From the NCBI GenBank assembly GCA_016706545.1, contig JADJJK010000016.1:124001-188000 (forward strand): a DNA stretch of 64,000 nucleotides, in the 5' to 3' direction. Below the pieces are notes generated by a model. That model saw only the letters and a program-made list of their open reading frames with translations. It was not told the DNA's origin and ran no database searches. Source of the stretch: Myxococcales bacterium. Lineage in GTDB: Bacteria; Myxococcota_A; Polyangia; Haliangiales; Haliangiaceae. The translations under genes and the position numbers were made by a program. Below, in pieces: positions 53,605 to 64,000 of this stretch; the first letter of the stretch is position 1, and every line of letters starts with the position of its first letter.

Positions 53605-55743
53605 ATGTTATCGCGCCGAATCGTAGCGATCTCGCCGGACAAAGCCTTTGGCAAGCAGATGTCGGTTGCGCTCAAGGCTGCGGGCGGAGCCGTTGAAACC
53701 CATCAAAGCGCCGAGTCGCTGGGACGTGGTGAGCTTCAGGTCGCCCTGATTGCTATCCACCTGGTCCCCGAGCTCGGCAACTTGCTGGGCGAGCTGTTAC
53801 CTCGGCTAGTCGGCGATGCTCGCGTCATCGTCATCTTGCCGCGCAGCACGCTGGGACCGGTCGTGGAGGTGCTGGGAGCCTCGGAGCGGATCGCCGCGGT
53901 GATGATCGCCGAGGCCTTCGACGTCTCCGATCTCTCCGCGCTGGCCACCAGGATCCTCGGCGGCGACCTGTTTGGCCTCGAGAAGATGGTCCCTTGGGGA
54001 ACCAAGATCCACTCGACCTTGGTCGGCGACTATCAAGAGAAGTCGCTGTGCATCGCGCAGATCTCGGAGTTCGCCGAGATGATGGGCGTGCGGCGCAAGT
54101 ACCGAGAGTCGATCGAGCAGAGCGTCGATGAGATGCTGATGAACGCGCTCTACGACGCCCCGGTGGACGAGCAAGGTCGCCCGATCTTCTCCGAGATCCC
54201 CACCAAGACTCGCATCTCGCTGCGGGTAGAGCAGAAGGTCGTGGTCCAGTACACGTGCGACGGCAAGGCCTTCGCGGTGTCGGTGCGAGATGCCTTCGGC
54301 ACGCTGGAGCGCTCCACGATCCTGCGCTACCTGCACAAGTGCTTGCACGCCGAGCAGCAGATCGATCGCAAGACCGGCGGCGCGGGCCTGGGGCTCTACC
54401 TCATCGCCAACAACAGCTCGCAGATCTTGTTCAACGTCCTGCCGGGCGTGGCCACCGAGGTGCTGACGCGCTTCGACCTCGACGCGCCCAAGCTGCAGCT
54501 CGAGACCTTGGGCTTCTTCAATGAGAAGATCGATGCGTCGGGCCGCCTGGTCGGCGGGCCGTCTCGTCGGCTGCCCGCGGGCGCGAGCTATCCGGTGGAG
54601 CGCCGCGCACCAGAGGTCGCGTCGCGCGGGCTGGTGGCTGCCTTGGGCGTCGCCATCGCCACGATGCTCGCGTTGATCGCGGTGGTGGCCTGGCCGCGCC
54701 TCTTTGGTGCCTCCAAGACCAGCGTCGAGATCCAGACGGATCCGCCGGGCGTCGCGGTCTTCGTCGAGGGCAAGAACGTCGGCGTCGCTGTCAGCGGTAA
54801 GCTGACGGTGGAGGGGCTGGAGGTCGGGCGCACGTATCCGGTGGAGGGCAGGCTCGAAGGGTACGAGGCGGCCACCAGCGCGGTGCGAGTGGCCGACAAG
54901 AACAACGTCTTCTCGTTCAAGCTCCGGCCCATCGCCGCCTCGGTGACGCTGGAGAGCGATCCGCCGGGCGCCACGATCGTGGTCGACGGCAAGGAGCTGG
55001 GCAAGACGCCCAAGGTCGTCACCGACTTCCCGCCCTCCTCCACCGTCAGCGTGGTCTTCAAGAAGGACGGGTACAGCCCCACCACCGCGCTGGTCTCGGT
55101 CCCAGGTCCCGGCAAGGAGACCAAGATCGTCCATCAGCTCACCGTGGCTTCGGACCTCGCCTCGGTCGTCTTGATCTCGGACCCGCCCGGGGCCGACGTC
55201 TATCACAACGGTCAGCTCCTGGCCGGCGTCAAGACGCCGACCGACGCCATCCTGGTCAAGGGCGGCACCGAGCAGCGGTTTGTCCTGCACCTGGCCGGTC
55301 GCGTGCCGGCGCTGGTGCGGGTCAACCCGAGCCCGGGCGCACAGCGCATGGAGCAGTCCGCCACCTTGGCCGAGGGCGTCCAGCTAAAGGTGGAGGCCAA
55401 CCTCGACGGCAAGGTGTCCGTGGAGGGCTCGCTGATGTGCAAGCAGATCGACTCGCCGGCGACCTGCACGCTCGAGCCTGGCGACTACAACGTCTCGTTC
55501 GCCAGCGGCGGCTCCAAGGCCACGCGCCGGGTGCAGGTCAAGAGCAAGGAGACCAAGGTCTCCTTCGGCTTTGGTTGGGTGGTCCCCGGGAAAAACAAGG
55601 TTCTTCAGACAGATGCGGGACCGGCGAGCAAGCTGACCTTCGAAGAAGGAAAGCAGACCGTGATCGTCTCCAACTCCGATGGCAGCAATATCCACGGGGT
55701 GAAGGTGATGATCCGGGCCGGCGTTACCACCACCGCCGAATGA
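53605..55743 (+). CDS. membrane protein with receiver-like, GHKL and PEGA domains
   Basis: In 712 aa: a receiver-like N-terminus (~1-115) without the phospho-Asp motif, a GHKL ATPase-like domain (~130-305; N-box-like SVDEMLMNALYD, GGAGLGLYLIANN), one transmembrane segment (~345-365), and then three PEGA repeats outside (VEIQTDPPGVAVFVEGK, VTLESDPPGATIVVDGK, VVLISDPPGADVYHNGQ) plus a beta-rich end. PEGA domains are surface beta modules. The combination suggests a signalling protein that senses the envelope and has a SpoIIAB-like anti-sigma or kinase-like core; no HisKA helix is present. The ATG is preceded by TAGAGT at 8 nt. The 267-bp gap upstream is notably AT-richer than the window. Confidence 0.85.
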   Translation: MLSRRIVAISPDKAFGKQMSVALKAAGGAVETHQSAESLGRGELQVALIAIHLVPELGNLLGELLPRLVGDARVIVILPRSTLGPVVEVLGASERIAAVMIAEAFDVSDLSALATRILGGDLFGLEKMVPWGTKIHSTLVGDYQEKSLCIAQISEFAEMMGVRRKYRESIEQSVDEMLMNALYDAPVDEQGRPIFSEIPTKTRISLRVEQKVVVQYTCDGKAFAVSVRDAFGTLERSTILRYLHKCLHAEQQIDRKTGGAGLGLYLIANNSSQILFNVLPGVATEVLTRFDLDAPKLQLETLGFFNEKIDASGRLVGGPSRRLPAGASYPVERRAPEVASRGLVAALGVAIATMLALIAVVAWPRLFGASKTSVEIQTDPPGVAVFVEGKNVGVAVSGKLTVEGLEVGRTYPVEGRLEGYEAATSAVRVADKNNVFSFKLRPIAASVTLESDPPGATIVVDGKELGKTPKVVTDFPPSSTVSVVFKKDGYSPTTALVSVPGPGKETKIVHQLTVASDLASVVLISDPPGADVYHNGQLLAGVKTPTDAILVKGGTEQRFVLHLAGRVPALVRVNPSPGAQRMEQSATLAEGVQLKVEANLDGKVSVEGSLMCKQIDSPATCTLEPGDYNVSFASGGSKATRRVQVKSKETKVSFGFGWVVPGKNKVLQTDAGPASKLTFEEGKQTVIVSNSDGSNIHGVKVMIRAGVTTTAE

Positions 55744-55953
55744 ACCCCAGCCAAGCCCCCACCGCGCGTTCGGTCGCACGGAACGCACGGAATGCATGGA
55801 GCGCGCGCAGCGTGCGGAGCACGCCGGAGTGCGCAGGTGGGCCGCGGATCTCTTCTCAGTTCCTCACAACAGTCGTGCGCAACGACCACGCCGGCTGGTA
55901 TCGTAGGGCCACCGTGAGTTTTTCCGGTAACGACCGCGACGTTCGTACGGAGT

Positions 55954-55986
55954 TCAGCGAGGCGTTCCTGGTGAGCGCCTCGCTGA
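55954..55986. other. perfect 11-bp inverted repeat upstream of FHA activator gene
   Basis: TCAGCGAGGCG and CGCCTCGCTGA form an 11-bp perfect stem with an 11-nt loop, 37 nt before the GTG of the sigma-54 activator gene. No T-run follows, so it is not an obvious terminator; it could be an operator or leader structure. The rest of the 280-bp gap shows nothing else clear. Confidence 0.6.
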
Positions 55987-56023
55987 GGTCGTCGACACGT
56001 GCCGGGCAGCGCTGAGAGTCCAC

Positions 56024-57398
<1,375 letters not shown>

Positions 57399-57415
<17 letters not shown>

Positions 57416-58657
57416 CGCGACGGCGCTGCGACCGAGTGATCCGCTTGGCCGCCGCTTCTTGGCGAGCTTGACCGCGCTGGCGCTGGTGACCGGCTGTAGC
57501 GAAGGTTGTGGCGAGCGCGGTGACCAGCGCCAGAGCCGCTTCTCGAGCGCCTCGCGCGACGGCGCTGCGCGGCCCGGCGGCGCCCGCGACGGCGCCTGGG
57601 CGGCAGCGTGTGGCGCGGCGCTCCGCAGCCTCGGCGAGCTGGCGCCACAAGACCGGCCCGCGCGGCTCCTGCGCGAGTGCGCGGCGTGTGACCTTGGCCG
57701 CCTGGCCGCCGCGCGCTTCGACGGCTCCCACGCCGCGTCGTGGCTCGCCGAGCTCGACGACGCCATCGAGTCCTGCGGCGGCTACTGCACGCCAGCCGCG
57801 CGCAAGGACTTCCTGCAGCGCGCGCGACACCAGCTCGACCTCGGAGAGCACAGCGCGCGGCCGTGGCGCTCGCTGGGCCAGGCCTGTCCCGTTGCGCTGG
57901 GCGTGCGGCCCGACACTCGCGCCTATCTCGGCGCCACCTGGTTCGCTCTGCACCGCGTCGCGCAGGACATGGCGCGCAGCTCGCCCAGCGCAACGGATCC
58001 CGAGCGCTGGGCCCACGCCACCTTCCCGCTACCCGCGCTGGCGCCGGAGGGCCAAGGCCTGCAGCTGCCCACGATCTCGGCCGACGTCGACCGCACGCCG
58101 CGCGCCCCGCGCCTCGCGCTCCCCAGCCGGCTCGCCGTCACCGTGCTGGCGGACCGCGAGCTCGTCACCCGCTTGCCATGGGCCCGAATGGCGGATGGCG
58201 GCATCGACGTCGACGGCGCCTACCCCGGCGCACCCGCCTCTGACCTCGCCGCCGCCGTGGCCCACGCCTCCCTCGCCGAGCCCGTCACCTTGCTGGCGCC
58301 GAGCGCGCTCCTGGCCTCCCGCCTGCTCGACGTGCTCACCCGCATGGACCGCCCCGCCCGCCTCGCGGTCGAGGGCCCAACCCTCGTCGCCGACTACGCC
58401 CCCCCATGGTGCTGCCGGTGGTGCTGCTCCCTCGCCCGGCCGCGGGGGCCACGGTGACGCCGCTGGCTGCCGCAGCGACGAGCGCTGGGAACCCGCGAGG
58501 TCCGCTGACGCTGGCCATCGGCGACAAGACCACGGTCCAAGAGCTGGTCTGGGGCACTAGAACAAGGGGGCTTGGCGCACCTCGAGAACATCGAGGTCGC
58601 GCTCGTCGCGGCGCCTTGACGACGAACATCGAGGTCGCGCTCGTCGCGGCGCCTTGA
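57399..58657 (+). CDS. lipoprotein of unknown function, frameshifted near 3' end
   Basis: The start (MSSVASATALRPSDPLGRR, hydrophobic core, lipobox LVTGC) indicates a lipoprotein. The next ~330 residues are alpha/beta with several Cys (CAACDLGRLAAARF, CGGYCTPAARKDF). The C-terminal part (LAVTVLADRELVTRLPW, LAIGDKTTVQELVW) resembles the periplasmic domain of ExbD-type proteins. The frame is lost in a run of seven C at about 58399-58405; one more C restores MVLPVVLLPR. The final residues (NIEVALVAAP) are encoded twice by a 38-bp duplication. ATG 57399 lies inside the preceding gene. Function unknown. Confidence 0.72.
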
Positions 58658-58660
58658 CGA
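58586..58660. repeat. 38-bp tandem duplication of a gene 3' end
   Basis: Two copies of a 38-bp unit (58586-58623, 58624-58660) are identical except at the end. Each encodes NIEVALVAAP and a TGA. Because 38 is not a multiple of three, the copies encode this peptide in different frames. Confidence 0.9.
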
Positions 58661-58673
58661 AAGTCGCGAGCTT

Positions 58674-60368
58674 TCAGCCCTGCTGCCAGCGGCGGCTCAG
58701 GGCGACCTCGTGGCGATACTCCTCGAGGTTGCGCGTGAGCAACTCGGGGCTCCAGGCCGCGAGCTCGGCCATGCGCGCGGCCACCGCCTCGCACACGCCG
58801 AGGCCCTGGTCGCGCGAGGTCAGGAGCAGCGGCACGCGGCGCGCGAGCACGTCCTCCAGGGTCACCGCCAGGTCGTGCTGCACGGCGAAGTCGATCTCTG
58901 CCCACACATACGGCAGCTCGGGATCCAGGCGCTGGCCCAGGTGTGGCGCCGCCGCGATGTGCTCCGCCAGTTGCCAGGAGCGCACGCCGTAGACGCCGCA
59001 CAGGTGCGTGGCGGTGTCGAGATCCAGGCCGTGGCGCGCCATCAGCTCGCGCCCGATGCCAGCCACCGCCTCGAGCGTGGGAGGATCGAGCCCGACGGCG
59101 CCGGGCAGCGGGCGGTGCTTGGTGCCGGCCGGCGCCAGCCGATCAGCGCTCAGGAGCTCGCGCGCCACCAGCGCGCGCACGGTGACGTCGACCACCTGCT
59201 TGGCCATGCGGCGATAGGTGGTGAGCTTGCCGCCAGCGATGATGACCATGCCATCGTCGCGCACGAACACCTCGTGCTCGCGCGAGGTCTCCGACTCGCT
59301 TGCATCCTCCTCGCCGCGGATGAGCGGGCGGAGCCCGGCCCAGGTGGAGATCACGTCGTCGGGGCCCAGCTTGGCGCCGGGGAAGTAGCCGTTGGCGCTC
59401 TCGTACAGATAGCGCACGTCTTGCCCATCGGCGCAGACCTCATCTGCGCTGCCCTCGAAGTCCGTGTCCGTGGTGCCGAGCACCGTGCGCTCGCGCCACG
59501 GGATGGCGAACATGACGCGCCCATCGAGCGGCGAGAGCAGGGTGATGGCGCGGACCAGCGGCAGCCGCTCGCGCGGCACCACGATGTGGACGCCCTTGGT
59601 GCGGCGAAGGAGCTGACGCGCCATCGGCACCTCCAGCTTGCGGATCGACTCATCGGTCCACGCGCCAGCGGCCAGGATGACGCCCTTGCAGGCCACGCGC
59701 TGGGTGGCGCCGGTGCGGCAGTCTCGCGCTGACACCGCCTCGATGGTGCCACCCTGGCCGCGGTGCAGGCCGGTGACCTCCACGTAGTTGTGACAGCGCG
59801 CGCCGGCCGCCTGGGCGTCCAGCACGTTCTCCAGCACCAGCCGCGCGTCGTCGGTGGCGCAGTCGAAGTACTCGAGCGCGCCGCGCAGCTTCTCTTCGCG
59901 GAGCTGCGGCTCCACCTCCAGCGCCGCCTTGGCGCCGCGGAAGGTGCGGTGCATGCGAGGCGCGCGAAACAGCGCCAGCGAGTCATAGATCCACAGCCCG
60001 AGGTTCATGATCTCGAAGCTGGGCTTGGCGCCCTTGTACACCGGGATGAGAAACGGCATCGGCCGGACCAGGTGCGGCGCCACCTGGGTCTGCACCCGGC
60101 GCTCGGACACGGACTCGAACACCAGGCCGATCTCGCCGTGCTCCAGGTAGCGCAGGCCGCCATGCACCAGCTTCGACGACTTCGAGGAGGTGCCGCTGCC
60201 GAAGTCGCCCTTCTCGAACAGCACCACCGAGAGCCCGCGCAGCGCCGCGTCCCGCGCGATCCCGGCGCCGGTGATGCCGCCACCTATCACAACGAGGTCA
60301 ACCGTCTGGACGGCGGGAGAGGCGGTGGCTTCCACGGCTCCCAGATCTAGCATGACGCCCTGGGTCAT
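58674..60368 (-). CDS. glpD: FAD-dependent glycerol-3-phosphate dehydrogenase
   Basis: GlpD oxidises glycerol 3-phosphate to dihydroxyacetone phosphate at the inner membrane and feeds electrons to quinone. The ~564-aa product has the FAD-binding VVIGGGITGAGIARDAALRG, SSKSSKLVHGGLRYLEHGE, GVILAAGAWTD, TVLGTTDTDFEG, IAGGKLTTYR and the DAO C-terminal helical domain. The start is uncertain between ATG 60368 and ATG 60353; neither has a strong ribosome site. It is the last gene of a minus-strand series (helicase, Cys-cluster protein, glpD), 50 bp after its neighbour. Confidence 0.96.
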   Translation of the reverse strand: MTQGVMLDLGAVEATASPAVQTVDLVVIGGGITGAGIARDAALRGLSVVLFEKGDFGSGTSSKSSKLVHGGLRYLEHGEIGLVFESVSERRVQTQVAPHLVRPMPFLIPVYKGAKPSFEIMNLGLWIYDSLALFRAPRMHRTFRGAKAALEVEPQLREEKLRGALEYFDCATDDARLVLENVLDAQAAGARCHNYVEVTGLHRGQGGTIEAVSARDCRTGATQRVACKGVILAAGAWTDESIRKLEVPMARQLLRRTKGVHIVVPRERLPLVRAITLLSPLDGRVMFAIPWRERTVLGTTDTDFEGSADEVCADGQDVRYLYESANGYFPGAKLGPDDVISTWAGLRPLIRGEEDASESETSREHEVFVRDDGMVIIAGGKLTTYRRMAKQVVDVTVRALVARELLSADRLAPAGTKHRPLPGAVGLDPPTLEAVAGIGRELMARHGLDLDTATHLCGVYGVRSWQLAEHIAAAPHLGQRLDPELPYVWAEIDFAVQHDLAVTLEDVLARRVPLLLTSRDQGLGVCEAVAARMAELAAWSPELLTRNLEEYRHEVALSRRWQQG

Positions 60369-60417
60369 GACACCGAGCAGCGCCGCGCCAGGCCGAGAAA
60401 AGCGGTGCCGCCGCTGG

Positions 60418-61077
60418 TCACTTTGACCGCTTGCGGATCTGAAACAACGGCTCCTCCATGGGCACCGGGATCTGCCGCTCGAAGTCCAGCCACACCGAGG
60501 GATTGGAGCGGCAGTCAAAGGTGCGACAAGGCGCCGGTCGACGCTGGTACACGCCGCAGCCCGGCTGCTCGCGGTCAAAGTGCGTGCAGTAGCCGTCGGC
60601 CTCGCGCCGCAGCTCGTACGGGCGCTCGTATACCCAGCGCAGGCCGTCCTCGACATCCTGGTACGCCAGGATCACGCGAAACCGACAGCACCGGCCAAGG
60701 CACAGGTGCAGGAGCGACTGGCAGTCGACGTCCGCCGAGGGCACGGTGTGCTTGTCGGGCGCGGCGCTGGTGGACACCAAGAGCGCCGGCTGGTACCGCT
60801 GCAGCGGCGAGCGCTCCAGGTCCGGCGCCACGTCGTCCTCGGCGGCCGAGTCGGCCGAGTCAGCCGAGCTGGCCGAGTCAGAGAGCACGCCGCGCGCAAC
60901 CAGCGCCGCGCGCATAGTGACGAGCTGCGCCTCTGCCCGCTCGGCGCGCGCCAGCGCGGCCATCGCCAGGTCGTGCGCAAAGCGGATGCCGTCATGCAGC
61001 TCGGCGTCGGTCATGCGCGGCGGCGCCCAGGCCGGCTCGGCCACCTCGCCACGTTCTCCTGCGCGCTTGTCCTTCAC
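60418..61077 (-). CDS. YkgJ-family cysteine-cluster protein
   Basis: The 219-aa protein has the YkgJ pattern of metal-binding cysteines: CQSLLHLCLGRCC, then GYCTHFD, PGCGVYQRRPAPCRTFDCR. Such proteins are thought to bind zinc or an iron-sulfur cluster; function unknown. The N-terminal ~100 residues are helical and contain an ADS repeat encoded by 9-bp units (60840-60873). GTG 61077 has AAGGA 8 nt upstream; ATG 61014 is an alternative. It begins 18 bp after the helicase stop. Confidence 0.88.
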   Translation of the reverse strand: MKDKRAGERGEVAEPAWAPPRMTDAELHDGIRFAHDLAMAALARAERAEAQLVTMRAALVARGVLSDSASSADSADSAAEDDVAPDLERSPLQRYQPALLVSTSAAPDKHTVPSADVDCQSLLHLCLGRCCRFRVILAYQDVEDGLRWVYERPYELRREADGYCTHFDREQPGCGVYQRRPAPCRTFDCRSNPSVWLDFERQIPVPMEEPLFQIRKRSK

Positions 61078-61095
61078 CTTGGAGATCCTTGGATC

Positions 61096-63255
<2,160 letters not shown>

Positions 63256-63260
63256 GCCCT

Positions 63261-63266
63261 ATCCTA
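63261..63266 (-). promoter_or_regulatory. -10 box of a probable leaderless promoter
   Basis: TAGGAT ends 5 nt before the GTG start of the helicase gene. Confidence 0.4.
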
Positions 63267-63345
63267 CTCTGCTCACGTCGACGCGCCGCGGTGGGCCGCC
63301 GCAAAACGCGGGGCCAGGCCGCTGAAGCGACGCCGCCGGCCGTGG

Positions 63346-63351
63346 TAGGAC
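63346..63351 (+). promoter_or_regulatory. possible -10 box, leaderless
   Basis: TAGGAC ends 6 nt before ATG 63358; its last base departs from the TAnnnT pattern. Confidence 0.3.
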
Positions 63352-63357
63352 CGGGCC

Positions 63358-64000
63358 ATGAACCCGTCTCATACGCTCCTCGCCACGTGGTTTCTCGTCG
63401 CCGTCGGCAGCGCCTGCGGCAGCAAGGCGCCTGCGCCCACCGCTCCAGCCGATGCGGTCACCGAGCCAGCGCCCTCCCCCGTCGCCGAGGCGCCGGTGGC
63501 CGAGAGCCAGCCGGCGCCCCCGGTCGAGCCTCCTGCCCCGCCGCCGGTGTTGCCGGTGATGACGGTGGAGAAGGCCGGCCTGGCCACCCCGGAGTCCGTG
63601 CTGTACGACGCCGTCAACGACGTCTACCTGGTCTCCAACATCAACGGCGGCCCCAGCGCCAAGGACAGCAACGGCTTCATCTCCCGGATCTCGCCGGAGG
63701 GCAACGTGCTGGCGCTCAAGTGGATCGATGGCAGCGCCAAGGCCACGCCGCTGCACGCGCCCAAGGGCATGGCCATCGTGGCCGGGCTGCTCTACGTCGC
63801 CGACCTCGACACTGTGCGCGTCTTCGACATGAAGACCGGCAAGTCCAAGGGCAACGTCGCGCTGCCCGGCGCCACCTTCGCGAACGACGTGGCCGCGGGC
63901 GCCGATGGCACCGTCTACGTCAGCGACTCCGGCGTGACCATCGACGACAAGGGCATCACGCCGACCAAGACCGACGCGGTGTGGGCGGTCAAGAAGATGA
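63358..64000 (+). CDS. SMP-30/NHL-type beta-propeller lipoprotein, cut by window end
   Basis: The frame is open to the window edge (214 residues). It starts with a lipoprotein signal (LVAVGSAC) and a Pro/Ala-rich spacer, then beta-propeller blades of the gluconolactonase/NHL kind (TPESVLYDAVNDVYLVSNI, GFISRISPEGNVLAL, HAPKGMAIVAGLLYVADLDTVRVFD, FANDVAAGADGTVYVSDSG). Function unknown; the family includes lactonases and carbohydrate-binding proteins. Located in the envelope by its signal. It diverges from the helicase gene. Confidence 0.85.
   Translation, partial: MNPSHTLLATWFLVAVGSACGSKAPAPTAPADAVTEPAPSPVAEAPVAESQPAPPVEPPAPPPVLPVMTVEKAGLATPESVLYDAVNDVYLVSNINGGPSAKDSNGFISRISPEGNVLALKWIDGSAKATPLHAPKGMAIVAGLLYVADLDTVRVFDMKTGKSKGNVALPGATFANDVAAGADGTVYVSDSGVTIDDKGITPTKTDAVWAVKKM

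Overview
The window is very GC-rich and almost fully coding, with long stop-free shadow frames on the opposite strands. The gene content suggests a Myxococcota (delta-proteobacterial) predatory or social bacterium, perhaps of the Haliangiales/Polyangiales type. The evidence is a Ser/Thr kinase-TPR protein, four sigma-54 activators (two with FHA-type inputs), two NtrB/NtrC-like pairs, PEGA and thrombospondin-3 surface proteins, a MYXO-CTERM-like sorting signal and many lipoproteins. This placement is inference; there is no rRNA gene in the window.

Layout. 1-3.1 kb (minus): a WD40 propeller protein (partial), a 2-oxoglutarate/Fe(II) prolyl-hydroxylase-type oxygenase, possibly one broken fusion, and a secreted two-repeat protein. 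3.4-8.5 kb: an FHA-like sigma-54 activator diverging from a small protein that has a good sigma-54 promoter, then a Ser/Thr kinase-TPR protein. 8.7-11.7 kb: a histidine kinase and NtrC-type regulator pair. 11.8-17.8 kb: envelope proteins (coiled coil, M49-like peptidase, OmpA/TSP3 protein, thioredoxin-like lipoprotein). 18-23.4 kb (minus): a housekeeping block of 88-aa protein, rluD, yicC, gmk and rel. 23.6-26.6 kb: a FlhG/MinD-RodZ-like fusion and selA. 26.7-28.4 kb: an AAA ATPase plus DUF3226 (TOPRIM) pair, probably a defence module, with more relaxed base use. 28.6-36.2 kb: rarD, a lipoprotein, a second NtrB/NtrC pair and an outer-membrane protein. 36.2-44.7 kb (minus): an OB-fold lipoprotein and a 7.6-kb gene for a giant IgGFc-binding/TSP3/OmpA protein with an internal sorting signal.

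44.9-53.3 kb (plus) is the most striking region: a tightly packed eight-gene operon of PspA (ESCRT-III-like), a membrane-anchored ABC substrate-binding protein fused to an OmpA peptidoglycan-binding domain, ABC permease and ATPase, a membrane coiled-coil protein, a Vps4/FtsH-like AAA+ ATPase, a small helical protein and a metallopeptidase-like protein lacking the catalytic Glu. It looks like an envelope-maintenance machine coupling an importer to PspA remodelling. It is followed by a GHKL-PEGA protein, an FHA sigma-54 activator and a lipoprotein. 58.7-63.3 kb (minus): helicase, YkgJ-type Cys-cluster protein and glpD. The window ends inside a beta-propeller lipoprotein.

Three genome-wide habits stand out. 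(1) Many first genes have a TAnnnT box only 5-8 nt before the start codon and no Shine-Dalgarno, as expected for leaderless transcripts. (2) In-frame 9/12-bp minisatellites fill linkers. (3) Several long genes are broken by single-base indels, mostly in G/C runs, which could be assembly errors and should be checked before any gene is called a pseudogene.
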